DNA of 64,000 nucleotides. It comes from Coptis chinensis. Lineage: Eukaryota > Streptophyta > Magnoliopsida > Ranunculales > Ranunculaceae. The DNA lies in NCBI GenBank assembly GCA_015680905.1, contig CM027380.1:15270001-15334000 (forward strand). The letters run 5' to 3'. This document shows, piece after piece, positions 1-11,531 of this stretch. Every line of letters begins with the position of its first letter. Position 1 is the first letter of the stretch. The notes under the pieces are model-generated. The model saw only the letters and a list, made by a program, of their open reading frames with translations. It was not told where the DNA came from and did no database searches. Both the position numbers and the translations under genes were made by a program.

Positions 1-1004
1 GACGAGCGCAGTCTTTACGGAGCCTTAGGTGCACCTAAAAAATACTGTAATGCTTCCACGGCAAGAGCGCAGGTCACGCACAAAACACTGGAATGATTTC
101 ACGGCACGAGCGCAGGTGCGCCTCCTCTGAGAGCAGGTGCGCTCTGACATATTCACGCAGAATCAGCTCCGTTTCTCTCCTCATGTGAGGGATAACTCCA
201 ACAGGCTTCTTGGTAAGAAGCAGATTGTAAGTACAATTTTGATTGATTTTCTGATACTTAATAAGCTTTGAGGGGGTTAGGAAGGGACGAAGGTTTAAAT
301 TTCACAATTTTATTGGACTATTCATCTGTTAAACAGACTCTTCAAACAAACTTTTACCAAGTTTCTATAACAATCCACAACAAGTTTAGCTAACTCTTCT
401 GATATCAGTCTTCAGATCTGTAATGATAGGTTCTGATAAAATTAAAATACAGATATGATAAAACCATTTTTGCAAACATCCAATTTCTTTCTAGTTTAAC
501 CAGTTTGTATCAGCCTACTAGCTAGATAAAAAAAGAGAACTTGCTTTATAATGGATCAAACTTCAAAGACGTACAATAAGGTCTAAAGGGAGGTTGTGCA
601 CATACCATGATACCATACAAAGAGATTTAAGGAGGAATAATACAAAGAAAGGACTAAAAACTGGTTATCCTTAGCTCCCAAAGCCAGTAAAGCAAAAATG
701 ATATAAATTAGCTTTGGCACCTAATCCTTCTGATCATAACTAATGGACGTGGGTGTTGATGTGGATATTGGGAAGTGAGAGTTGCGATCTCAAGCTGCAA
801 CTTAGGATGGTTAGTAAATGAAGGTAGCATTCGACCTTCACAATCTGTCACTAACTCACGCAGCAGCAAGAGATGAGAGGAAACCATGATTTCCTTAATT
901 TGTTTGGTATGAATTTACTCCAAAGGATCTCAATTATTAAATGTGAAACCGCGGTTATAATAGAGAATTTCAAGGTTCATTTTTCGAACTCAAAGTGCCT
1001 TTGA
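1..1004. other. Flank left of first LTR element; GC-rich gcgcaggtgcgc-type repeats at 1-150
   Basis: No gene is supported here. Bases 1-150 carry three or four imperfect copies of a motif like GAGCGCAGGTGCGC. The same kind of motif occurs inside the Athila-like copies at about 28020-28160 and 39845-40000, so this stretch is probably the tail of another such retrotransposon lying mostly outside the window (inference). The remainder is AT-rich without a usable reading frame. Confidence 0.45.
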
Positions 1005-1013
1005 TGCCCCACA

Positions 1014-1351
1014 TGGAAGCTATGCTTTTGGCATCAACACACATGCATTTATTGGGCCAAGAGATAGGCCCAAGGCCATAGTATGTATTGGGCCAATAAG
1101 ATAGGCCCAAGAGATACTAGGACCTAGGAAGTAAACCTAAAGAGAGATGGAGGGCTAGGATTGAAAAAGAGGAGAGATAAAAGAGAGGAGGAAAGAGGAA
1201 GAGGGAGGGAGCTCTAGAGGGAGGGAGAAGAAGGAGAAAAGAGTGAACTACGATGACTTGATTCCCGGAAGGGATACGTAGGCAACCCAAGAGGTGCAGC
1301 CAATTCATAGTAGGACCGGAGAGGTCCATGGTCAGAGTTTAGGGTGCAACA
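1014..1351 (+). repeat. 5' LTR of the non-autonomous element
   Basis: This repeat matches 5140-5479 closely from the 'attgggccaagagataggccc' area to the end 'cagggtgcaaca'. The first ~45 bp are much more divergent between the two copies than the rest. It contains a long purine-rich block (about 1130-1240, GAGAGG/GGAAGA type). Confidence 0.85.
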
Positions 1352-1353
1352 AA

Positions 1354-1372
1354 TGGTGCTGTCTGTGGGGAC
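1354..1372 (+). promoter_or_regulatory. Primer-binding-like site
   Basis: The sequence tggtgctgtctgtggggac starts two bases after the LTR end. It is a variant of the TGGCGCCGTCTGTGGGA type of tRNA-complementary site seen next to the 5' LTR of plant Ty3 elements. The changes from that form suggest decay or a different tRNA. Confidence 0.65.
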
Positions 1373-3777
1373 AGAACAAAAAGTCTGTAGATTGTCTACA
1401 TTTTAAGGAGATCTCCTATTACTAAACACTGTCATGCTATCGAAATCTCCTAACAATCATTTTCAGCATATAATGTCTTGTTTTGGGTTTCATTCAGTTG
1501 GTAATGTGTACAAGGTTGTTCGGATATTGGGGGCTAGGTCGAGATTACTGAAGACGATGGTTGGGTGTTGTTGGATGGGTTGCAATCACTTGGGTCGGTT
1601 TTGATGTTGGTTCTTAGTTTGGTTCGGGTTTGTGGTGATGAAGGAGATCGAGACTTATTGCTTTTCCATCAACCAGTGTATCAGTGGTGATGAAAACCAA
1701 GTGTATCAGTGGGGATGTTGATTTCATTAAAGTTATAGGGTTTTCAGTGGTAGTGAAATCCGAGTGATTGGTAGTGGGTGGTGGCTGATTCGGTGGTGAC
1801 CGATTGAGTGGTGGCGGAAGCTGTTGAGGAAGGAGAAAGAGACTGCGATCCAGTGCTCTCAGATGTTGAGTAACCTTTTTAGGCAGTTGGGCTAGGTTGG
1901 TTTAGTTCTAGGGCCAATTCTTAAGTTGTTGTGGGCTGGGCCCTTATCATTTTAAGGGGATCGAGTGTGGGAACTGGTGGTGAAGGGTGTGGGCTTAAAC
2001 TTTATGGGCGTGCATATATGGGATGCACATGATTGTGTTTTATAATAGACAAATTGCTCAATGAATAACCGAGTCTCACATCTGGACACCTTTTTTAGTA
2101 AACAAAGTTACTTTGATGTAGAAGTATCAATGATGTTTGACAAAATGCATGGGAGAAGATGAATTGTATAAGGAGACGTACATCCAACCATTGGGTCTAT
2201 ATTCTCTGTACCCAGTCACCCTTAATTCTTGGCGAGTGTCGCTTCCTAGCTAAAGCAGCATGAACTAGGTGCCAGAGGGAGTCGGAGACGAGGCACAGAG
2301 CTCGAGATCAGATGGCGGCGAAAGGGTGGACATTTATGTTATTCGGCAAAATAAGTAGTTAGTCGTGATGTTGATACTGTTCATTGTAAATACCAACGGG
2401 GTGTTGGCTGCCATTGTTTGAGTAATTGAACGAAAGGTGTTCGATGATACATTTAGAAGACTTGGGAGTATGGCGAACCAAATCTTGGTATCACTGTTCT
2501 TAGTCAAGCATATGCTACAACGGGGCAAGTGTTTCACTTCATCATGACGCCTTCTAGTGTTGGCATAGGAAGAACTTTATAATCTAACATTGCTTCGTCG
2601 ATACAAAGGTGAATTTTGTGTCCCTTTCGAGATTAGTACTTCTGCTCTGGGCTAAGGTATGTGCACTAACCCCTTTTAATATCCTCAAGAGCATGTTAAG
2701 TTTAAGTATCATGACTTCATTTGCTTGCTTGTGTTAAGTTCACCCGCTTTGCTTAAATTTTGTGTTGAACGTCACTGTGGGAGTTACATGAAAGTTTCAG
2801 GTTATAGAGAAAGAGAAAGACCCGCAGTACCAGAAGTAAGATTAAGTAGGATAGGATATGCGGACTCGCGTGTACAAACAACACATGGGTGGGGTGGGGG
2901 AGCCAGCAAAGCGGTTCCGAACCCTAGTGTTTGAAGTCTTGAGTGGGATAGGATCTGCAGACCCTCGTCTCTAAACAACATGGGAATGGTAAGATAATTA
3001 TAGAAGATGTGCAGAGACATACCGCGTCAGGTAACTGGTTTATTCTGTCGTCATGTGCATAATAGACGGATGAGTAGTGACTGAGCAGTCAGCCAGAGTT
3101 ACACTGGGGGCAAGCAAGCCTTGTCCCCATCCTTGGCAGGGATGTATGTGGGGACGACTAGGTTGTCCCCAAACATCATGATATTCTATGGAGCTACTCG
3201 CTTCAGGAGGCCACAGACCATGAATGAGGAAACGTGGATGTACACTTCAGGGTAAGACGGAGTGTACATTGTTTTAAGCATATGATCGCCATTATTCTTG
3301 TATGCAAATGTTTATGTTGAACGTTCTTCATTGAATCTCATGCGTTATTTGTACAACACTCAAACATGAAAGTTTCAGGTTACAAAGAAAGAGAAAGACA
3401 TGTGATACCGTGGTTGAGATTGAGCTGGTATTGAAAGATGGATCCATCTCACCTCATTTACTACAATTTACATACATTATATTGCCAACAAAGAGCTAAT
3501 TTTATGCATTAAATGTTTATTGCATGATATAATATTGAGTAAGACCGGGGTCGGGCCCCGTACTAGCTATACGGGGAACCTCAAAGTGTACTGGTATCTC
3601 TATGTAGTTGTGACTTACAGTTCACATTAATGGCATGATATCTTTGCACTAAGTTACATACATGTACACTATATCTCTTAATGCCTTGAGAATTTGTCCG
3701 CACATATTTAGTAGAGGATACTTGGTCTACGCTTGTGTGGGTAGAGATAGAGTTGAGTTGTTTCTAAGCCAGAGAGT
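1373..3777 (+). other. Non-coding internal region of the LTR element
   Basis: No retrotransposon protein is readable in any frame. A 35-bp direct repeat occurs at 2787-2821 and 3365-3399 (catgaaagtttcaggtta followed by a purine run). The stretch around 1500-2000 is GT-rich. Nothing else could be assigned. Confidence 0.6.
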
Positions 3778-4810
3778 GGGGGGGATGAGCCCTTCGTGGA
3801 CCACCGTGTCCGAATCAAGCTTGGGGCAAAATGAGCTACCCCGAGAAAGTGGGGATGAGCCCCTTCATGAACCACAGTGTCCGAATCAAGCTTGAGGCAA
3901 AATGAGTTGCCTCTAAATTAGAAAAGGGGATGAGCCCTTCGTGGACCGTGGTGTCCGAATCAAGCTTAGGGCAAAATGAGTTGCCTCTAAACCAAAGAGT
4001 GGGGAGGGAGTGGGGATGAGACCCATCGCGGACATGATGTGGAGTTTTACAGAGCGCCAAAGAGAAGGGGTTGAGACACTTCACGGATATACTGTTGAAT
4101 TCTACAAATGAAAATAGAGGGGATGGGACTCTTCGCGGATACAATGATGAGGTCTACGAAAGAGGAACGGATGAGATGAGATCTTTGGTGGACATGATGG
4201 TGAGTTTTACAAATAAGAGCGAGGGGGTTGAGACATTTCGTGGACATGATGTTGAGTTCTAGGAGTAAGTGCGAAGGGGATGAGACCCTTCACGGACAAG
4301 ATGTTGAGTTGGAAGAGTGAAAGTGAAGGGGATGAGACCCTTCGTGGATATATTAATGAGTTTTGGGAATGAGAGCCGATAGGTTGAGACATTTTGCTGG
4401 AATGGTGCAGAGTAAAAAGAGTGAGAATGAAGGGGATGAGATCCTTCGTGGAGATGGTAGTGAGTTCTATGAAAGAGAGATGGTGGCTAAAGTTAGACAC
4501 TCCACGGACATGGGGGCAAGCTGAGTTGTCCCTGGATATGCTTCACACTTTTTGAATGAGAGCGGAGGGGATGAGACTCTTCGTGGATACAATGTTGAGT
4601 TCTACGAAAGAGAAACGAAGGGGACAAGACACTTCGCGGACATGGTAGTGAGTTCTATGAAAGAGAGATGGTGGCTGAGATGAGACACTCCGTGGACATG
4701 GTAGTGAATTTTGTAAAGGAGAGTTGATAGCTGGGTTGAGACATTTTGCAGGCATGAGGATTGAGTTTGAAGAGTGAGAGCGAAGGGAAGAAACCATTTG
4801 CGGATATGTG
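3778..4810 (+). repeat. Degenerate tandem array, ~52-bp units preceded by ~75-bp units
   Basis: The array opens with three units of about 75-85 bp, each with 'ggggatgagccc-ttc' and 'aagctt-gggcaaaatgag'. About 14 units of about 50-55 bp follow, built on 'ggggatgagacccttcgtgg' plus 'acatgatgttgagttcta' and a purine-rich tail. Units differ by substitutions and small indels. The minus strand reads as overlapping short open frames because many units are close to a multiple of three, but no frame runs through the array, so coding is not supported. Confidence 0.8.
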
Positions 4811-5139
4811 AGCAAAAAGATTGAGACAAATAAGGATACGCCGATCGAGATTCATCCACAAAAGTACAAGGGGCAGCCATAGAAAGCATATTCCAAATCA
4901 AGAAGGAGATGAGCACACCCAAGAATAATATGGTGGAAAATTGGCTATATAGGAAGAGCATTGAGTTTGTGGAATTTGGATATGAGATGCAAAGCGCTGA
5001 GGACCAGTAGAATAAGAGCAGAGGCCGTGGAATTTGAGATACAAACATTTGATAGACTGAGGATTTGGCAGATAAGCAAGGTCGAGGACTTCTCGGATCC
5101 GCAGACTCTTAGAAGTCCATGCACCCGAGAGGGGGCATT

Positions 5140-5479
5140 TGCAGTAGCCATATTCATAGATAGACTATGTATTTATTGGGTCAAGAGATAGGCCCAATGC
5201 CATAGTATGTATTAGGCCAAGAAGATAGGCCCAAGAGATAGATACTAGGGCCGAAGAAGTAAACCTAAAGAGAGATGGAGGGCTAGGATTGAAAAAGAGG
5301 AGAGATAAAAGAGAGGAGGAAAGAGGAAGAGGGAGGGAGCTCTAGAGAGAGGGAGAAGAAGGAGAAAAGAGTGAACTATGATGACTTGATTCCCGGAAGG
5401 GATACGTATGCAACCCAAGAGGTGCAGCCAATTCATAGTAGAACCGGAGAGGTCCATGGTCAGAGTTCAGGGTGCAACA
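5140..5479 (+). repeat. 3' LTR of the non-autonomous element, with purine tract before it
   Basis: Pairs with 1014-1351. The purine run gagaggggg (5127-5135) lies just upstream, as expected for the polypurine tract that primes plus-strand DNA synthesis. It ends in ...cagggtgcaaca. Confidence 0.82.
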
Positions 5480-5488
5480 TGCACCACA

Positions 5489-7238
5489 AATGAAAATCTA
5501 AAAGCCTACACTACCATAAACATGTTTCAAAGTTAACTCTATGCAACCTTGAACAACATGTCTCGAAGTCTCTAAAGCTGAATAATTGTGCATACGGAAA
5601 ACCCTGTTCTTGAGATTCTAATATCTTGGATGTAGTCTTAAGCATGTGAAGACCAGATAGGGGACAATCAATCCAACTGAAGTTATACTAAAGTAACAAA
5701 AGTTAAGTGAAAACAACACTGATGCATTACTTATTAGTTCCCTGCTAAAGTTTACATATTGAAAAAGAAGGAACAAAATAACAGAAAATATCAATGTCAT
5801 AGACATGGCTGTTGGAGTGAGATGATTGTGGTTGCTTTCATAGGTTGCTATCAATCTAGTACAATCCTTAACAAAAATTTATACTAATACCATTATGGAT
5901 TTTCTTGAACTTATTCATCCACTTTCATTATTTAGACTTGTTTGCAAATAGGGCATTTGGTGACCATGGTAGCCCAAGAAAACGCTCAAGGGTCTGAGTT
6001 CCCTTTCGCTATCTTTCACCCATACTTTGTTCACTGACATCCATCAATCAGTCCTTTGAATTCTGAAATCCATTATGCGAACTAATTAGACAACATCAAA
6101 ATTAGATAGGAATAAAAGTTTTCAAATAAAAGTAATATCCATATATTACTTACCATTTGAGCTTCAATTCCAACTCCAACGGAGACTCGCAAAGTGATTT
6201 GGTAGCTAACTCAATACTATAATTTGAACCATTCAATTTAGGAAGTATATTAGGAACCCAAACCTGAGCCATGACCCGAGCTCTCTTCCTGGCTAATTTT
6301 ATGCTATGTTGTTAAAACACAATAACATCCTTGCCACAATAACTATGGTGTCGATAATCGATTGACATAATTTATCACTAGTAATAACATAAGTGTTGAT
6401 GTTAAGCTATCAATGCTTTATCACTCTGATGTTAGTATCAGTGATGACACATCATTTTCATCTCTTATAACTGCAGGGCCTAAATCTATGAACTTCCTAG
6501 GGTACAATTAAACTTTCACCAACTGGTGTTTCTTAATCTCAAAGTGTAACCTATTTATCTAAGATGTATCAGACAGAAAATATATAGAGTTAACAAAATT
6601 TACTTGAGGCTGTAAGTCATTTTTGCCACCAATTGCATCTATTGAGTGTTGTAACTTTTTCTCACTTGGTTAAGCATTTCTTTCAACCTGTCATTGTTCA
6701 CCTTTGTTCATTTCATTAGAGCTTGAAAAAATTGGTAGTTTAATTATCAATAAAAGTATTGTGTATTCTAATAACCATTGGAATAACATTTCCAAATAAA
6801 GAGTGCTCCACTAACATTGAATCATAAGAAGAAACTAAAAGAATAAATAGTATTAAAAAAAAGAAAAAAAATGACGTGTTCCTAAATAAATCCAGCAATA
6901 TGTTTGGGGAAGGAGAATAATGCCAAAAGCATTATTATTAAAGCGAAATATTTCTTTTTAAAAAATAATCACTAATATTAAGTTTTATAACAAATAACTA
7001 CTATATGCAATGAAATACATTTAAAGTTTCACGATAGTTTCATCGAAATTGAATTTAGTTCTTTCACTAAATGCCACCAAATCCCTTGCAGCATACTTTG
7101 GCAAAACAGAACTCTGACAGCCCTAGGGTCATTAACAGAAGGTAAACCATAGAAATGCTCCGACAGTAAGGGGTGTTGCATATACTTGAAAAGTCATTGT
7201 ACTGACCTTATTAAATACAATAGACGGACTCGTGATTG
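5489..7238. other. AT-rich spacer without a recognisable gene
   Basis: All frames are short and show no family resemblance. This is the DNA into which the Athila-like element was inserted: its last five bases, aacat, are the target duplication. A dyad-rich patch around 6345-6460 could be a small MITE but has no clear ends. Confidence 0.5.
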
Positions 7239-7243
7239 AACAT

Positions 7244-8307
7244 TGATATCCGTAAAAATAGTAGAATCCTAAATATTAATGTTAACAACACTAATACGTA
7301 ATCCTACCGTTCTTACGTTTAAATCAATTCTTCTTACTCTCAAAACATAATCATGCAATATAATGAGTAGGATTCGTTCCACTCTTAACTGTCTAGACTT
7401 AAATTGAATTCAACTAATCAAACCCAAAATGAACAATGGTGAGAGTAATGATTTGATGTGAAATTTCTATACTACCATTCCCAACACAAGAACAATAATA
7501 AGAACATGTCATTATGGAATAAGTAATTAACTTTATAAATCTAATAGAACAATAAGAACAAGATATGATTGAATGAATAACAACTACTTATTAATCTAAT
7601 GAACAATAAAAACAATGATTCAATACTCAAGAAATAAACTAATTAATTAATGTAAAACTAAATAATGTAAAACTAGATCTAGAACTAAGGTTTAATGGCT
7701 ACTTTTCTTATCCTAACCTAATTTATTTTCTAACCTAACTATCTACCATTAACAAAGAGTCAAGCTTTTGTTTTTATACTTTCAGATTCAAAAATCGTGC
7801 ATGGGCTTGGAGCCATGTTTTGGGCAGGAAAATCGGGCCCAAAACCCAATTTCTTTAGTCCAAAATGGGCTCTTCAGCTGCAATTGGCTTCGACAAATAT
7901 TTCGTCCACTTTTGCTCCTTTTATTGGGTCAAGGCTTGGACCATTGAAAAGCTCTTTCCGAGCCGGTCGTTTTGACATAAAATACTCCCAATTCTGAGGT
8001 CTAAGTCCAAAGATACGGCCTTCGGAAGTTCTGCTGACTTGTGCACTGTTTCTGCCTGTGTTGACTTTTCAGCTTTTGACCGGGCTTTACAAAGGCTTTG
8101 TCTCCTGGCCTTTATTCACAGAACTTCTTAGCAACCGACCTTTGCTCCTTTATCTCGCTAAAGTGGCACATTTCTGCACATAATGGACTTTGAAGCCTGA
8201 AATGCATAAAACACGAATCGAGGTATTAATTCTTAATTATTACTCACATAATTGGTCTAAAAGTATGATGGTTAAGGGGTTAAAACTACAGTTTTGGGCT
8301 CTTATCA
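7244..8307 (-). repeat. 3' LTR (left) of the Athila-like element
   Basis: Matches 28994-30063 almost base for base over most of its length. Divergence is concentrated near 7990-8065. The polypurine tract (minus strand GTTTGGGGGTGG, 8310-8321) is adjacent on the inner side. Confidence 0.93.
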
Positions 8308-8308
8308 A

Positions 8309-8346
8309 ACCACCCCCAAACAGCATTTTGTTTGTCCTCAAGCAAA
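8309..8346 (-). promoter_or_regulatory. Polypurine-tract module next to the 3' LTR
   Basis: On the minus strand it reads TTGAGGACAAAC, a short spacer, then GTTTGGGGGTGG, directly followed by the LTR start TGATAAGAGC. This is the usual Athila/Ogre-type 3' junction. A second copy of the module lies at 10016-10051. Confidence 0.75.
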
Positions 8347-8442
8347 AATGAGAAATTAGAATAAGTGACTAAAAATGGAGTTCTATCTACTCTCGTTTAT
8401 TTGAGAGGACATTGCATTGACCATATGCAACAAGGCCTTAAA

Positions 8443-8463
8443 CCACTAGGAATTCCCTAGTGG
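8443..8463. other. Perfect hairpin, arms CCACTAGG / CCTAGTGG, loop AATTC
   Basis: An 8-bp perfect inverted repeat around a 5-base loop. The identical 21 bases occur at 37946-37966 and 46459-46479, each time after 'aaggccttaaa' and before 'acgaagttata' or 'acgagttata'. Confidence 0.85.
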
Positions 8464-10015
8464 ACGAGTTATAGCCTCGTGAGAGTTTTCCAGTGAAGGT
8501 ACTCACAAACTTCATCTATACTACAACGACTAAGAAATAAAACTATTGTTTTCTTATTTATGTCTCAATTATCTATACATCTCACTAGCAATGAATACAG
8601 AATAATCATGTTGAAACCTAAGCTAATATATGCATGATAATCAATCATCTACGAATAAACATATATACAATGAGTAATGCTATGAAATGTAGTAATAGGT
8701 CCGTTTATGAAACTTTGGAATAGTGTCCTTAAGTAGGTTCTCACATAAAAGTCAAGACAAAAATCACTATGATTTTTCCACTCAAGTTTTGCTACTCCAG
8801 TGTACAGTGGGCATACTTTACCTTACAATCTCAATGACACACAAGGAAGCCGAAGTTGATCAAACATATCTGCCACTTACTATCCCACTAACCTATTCCT
8901 AATTGAGCTAGAGGTCTTCATTAGGTGTTGCGGGGATTAGGAGATGGTTTAAGAATGAAAGAAACGGATATTCAAAAAGACAAGTCTGAGATAATAGGGT
9001 CTTCATATTACGTAACTAGAGAAAACCTTGTTCTTTTGCTTCTACACTTTGTTTCCATCCTTAGCCTTTTTCTTTTGGCTTTTCGACTATTTTTATTCTA
9101 TTTTTGGAGTTTTTATTTTATTTCTATTTTTCTTTTTATTTTCTTTTCTTTGGATGGAAACTTATTTTCTTTTTCTTTTATGAAACAACTAACTAATTTA
9201 TGTTTACACAGGTTTTCCTCTTCTCTTTTCTTCACTCATCCTATTCTCAGACTTATTCTAAAATGGGTAGGTTGATTTATTTATTTATTTATTTTTTTTT
9301 ATATTTTGTTTTGTTTTTGTAACAGGGTAAAAGAATTGTGGTTTATGGAAGGGCTAATGAAAGGCTCAGTGGGGCGACTAGCGGAAAATATACTTAGGTT
9401 AGAATTTCTAGCTATATCGATCCAAAAAGGGCCTAAATTCTCTCTTAGGACATGGTATAGTGGTCAAGCAAGTGGACGTGTGATTTCTCTATTCGGAATA
9501 TACTTCTCCCTTGTGTCATTTCTCAAATGTTTCACTCATATAAGGCTTTAGGCTATATTCTCACAGGATTTGTAGAATAAGTACTCTAGCCTAGATTTCA
9601 TAAACTTATTGCCAAACAATCATAGATACTCATGTAATATATTTATAAATAGATGCAAAAATTATTACCTACATATTAACCTAAGTTTCTAAAAACTATT
9701 CTAATGCAAAAGCTACGTGAGACTTCTAGATTATTAAGAGCATAGATAAAAAAACAATACCAATATTCCTAAGTGTATAGCATAAACTTTTTATTTTTAT
9801 TTTTATTTTTATTATTTTTAAGACAAATAATACGTAATATACAACCTAATATATGCTTAACATTTACATCGTGTTTCTATACCACCCCCAAACAATTTGG
9901 GAGAAGGGGGTTCATGAAACAATTCAATAGCACAATTAAATTATGTAACTAACTAATTTTTATAATTTTTAACAAATACATCCTAAAAGTGTCTAATTTT
10001 TGCAAATATTTCTAT

Positions 10016-10051
10016 CCCACCCCCAAACAATCGAACGCTTTGTCCTCAAAG
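10016..10051 (-). promoter_or_regulatory. Second, internal polypurine-tract-like module
   Basis: On the minus strand it reads CTTTGAGGACAAAGC, a spacer, then TTGTTTGGGGGTGG. It repeats the module at the LTR border about 1.7 kb away. A third partial copy (accacccccaaacaatttggg) is at 9881. Confidence 0.65.
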
Positions 10052-10421
10052 TGTAAAGAGATAAGGAAAGAATTTACCATAGAAACGTGGCAAAAATTGG
10101 TAGTACTGTGAATGTAAATATTGTAAAGATGATATGATAATATGAAGCACAATTAAACCGGCACGCACTAACTAACACAAACTCTCTTTGGAGTAAACAT
10201 GACAGGGCTTAGGGTGGCAACAAGATTTGGAATGAATACCAAAATACGCCACCCCACACAAAATTGGAAAACTCTTTTTAAGTTTGAAAATTTTGTTTGG
10301 CCTATACTCCAGAAAGTTGGTATTGTACGAAAACTTGGGTCTTTTAAAGTCAGATTCCCTAGACTTAAAGTGATATATATGTATTAACATGCAGTTTCCC
10401 ATATATCAATAATCTAAACAA

Positions 10422-11006
10422 TTATGGATCTTTTCGTAAATAGTTAACACGGAATGCACCATCAAACAGAATTAAGCAACAAGATTTCCAATGACGTAGC
10501 TTAGTGGAATGAGAGCAAAGCCTTATAGATCTAAAACCTAATCGAGCATACAGTTTCTTCTTTGTCCTCCTACGAAGGGGATGCCAAGTAAATGAACGTG
10601 AGAAAATTGATGGTTGTGGAAGATACGTGGGATGTAGATAATTTTGAGAAGGAAAAAATGGAAAAAATGAAAAAGTGTCAGGTGGCTTGTCCTTGGGTGT
10701 TACTTCTTCACCAGTTGGTTTTAGAAAGTTATGAAGCATAGGAGAAACACCAAGGTCAAGTACAAACTCAATGGTTCTTTGGAAAGGTAGAGGGTGAGGA
10801 ACATTCGTGATGGAAGGTGAATGAGTGACATGAGGATGTGAGGTGGGTGAATGGTGTTCAACTAGTGTTCTTAGTTTTATATCATCAGAGGCCTTGAGAT
10901 ATGCAAGACATTCCTCAATATGTGGGTAAGAAGAATCAATCTTTGGGATAGAGGGCTTAAAAAATTCTTCTTTCGTCATGGCGGCCAAGAGATGAATGGA
11001 TGTCAA
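10422..11006 (-). pseudogene. Open frame at the 3' side of the Athila-like element, 194 codons, function unknown
   Basis: This is the longest open frame in the 3' part of the element, interrupted just upstream by the hAT insertion. Its tail (KKKLYARLGFRSIRL, then a basic stretch) has a counterpart at 40814-41011 (MHARLRSRSIRL), so at least this part is shared between copies. The middle is proline/serine-rich with no motif I recognise. By position it follows the protease region, where RT would be in a full element, but no RT motif is present. It could be a remnant of a Gag-Pol linker or simply an open stretch in non-coding sequence. Family membership by position is secure; coding is not. Confidence 0.4.
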
Positions 11007-11155
11007 TAGGAGAGAACTCGCGAGGCGACAAAGAAAGGTTGCAAAAGAGTCGAAGGAAATCCTCCTTGATGTTATCTACGTCTAGGGAGTAGAAATTGTG
11101 ATCCTTGTCTTTTTCCATAAGAGGGGTATCTACTAGTGTGGGGACTAAAGTGTCA

Positions 11156-11163
11156 GCCGCACT
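11156..11163. repeat. 8-bp target duplication GCCGCACT (left copy)
   Basis: Identical to 25447-25454. An 8-bp duplication flanking TAGGGGTG inverted ends is the hallmark of hAT insertion. Confidence 0.9.
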
Positions 11164-11531
11164 TAGGGGTGACTTCGGATCGGATCGGATCGGATTAACC
11201 TCCTTCGGAATTTTTCCAAAAAAATTTCGGAACCTAATATGCTAGCCAAATCCGATCCAATTTTTTTTCGGATTCAAAATATATTTCCAATTTCGGAACT
11301 TTCGGAAATTTCGGAATAACTCGGAAATTTCGGAATACTTGGTAAATTTTCAAAGATCTCTTTACTTTCAATTATTTTTGGAATATCATACGCCAATGTT
11401 CATTGTAGGGAGAGAAAACCATGTCCACAACACCAATGTACCAACAACAATACGCACTTGTTTATTGAGAAAACCCATTTTCATTCAAACAAATGATCTA
11501 AGAAAAAACGAGAAAAAGAACCTACAGCCAC

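Larger units (their letters stand above)
1014..5479 (+). mobile_element. Non-autonomous LTR retrotransposon (no gag-pol), 4.5 kb
   Basis: Two direct repeats of about 340 bp (1014-1351 and 5140-5479), each starting TG and ending CA, bound an internal region with a primer-binding-like site just after the left repeat and a purine tract just before the right one. This fixes plus-strand orientation. No gag, protease, RT or integrase is readable, so the element would depend on another element for movement, as LARD- or TRIM-type plant elements do. Flanking 9-mers are nearly identical: 1005-1013 tgccccaca and 5480-5488 tgcaccaca. That is longer than the usual 5-bp duplication. Confidence 0.82.
8347..10421 (-). 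other. Conserved non-coding 3' region of the Athila-like element
   Basis: There is no credible coding frame, yet this stretch is collinear with 37851-40800 and 46356-47990 of the other copies. Conserved islands include the hairpin at 8443-8463, 'attgagctagaggtct' at about 8902, and the second polypurine module at 10016-10051. Low-complexity T-rich sequence lies around 9040-9310. Confidence 0.7.

Noticed and set aside
1117..1329. Minus-strand open frame in the first LTR, repeated at 5245-5457
   Set aside because: It lies wholly in the LTR and reads through a purine tract; leucine/serine richness comes from the GA-rich strand, not from a protein family.
3836..5048. Series of minus-strand open frames with repeated KCLNP / VSSP-like segments
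   Set aside because: They are translations of the ~52-bp tandem array; no single frame spans it.
7797..7997. Open frame present in both LTRs of the first Athila-like element (also 29547-29939)
   Set aside because: Length differs between the two near-identical LTRs because of a frame change, and it has no similarity to known proteins; likely chance.
8925..9275. 116-codon plus-strand frame rich in L/F
   Set aside because: Opposite to the element's strand and produced by T-rich low complexity; apparent membrane segments are compositional.
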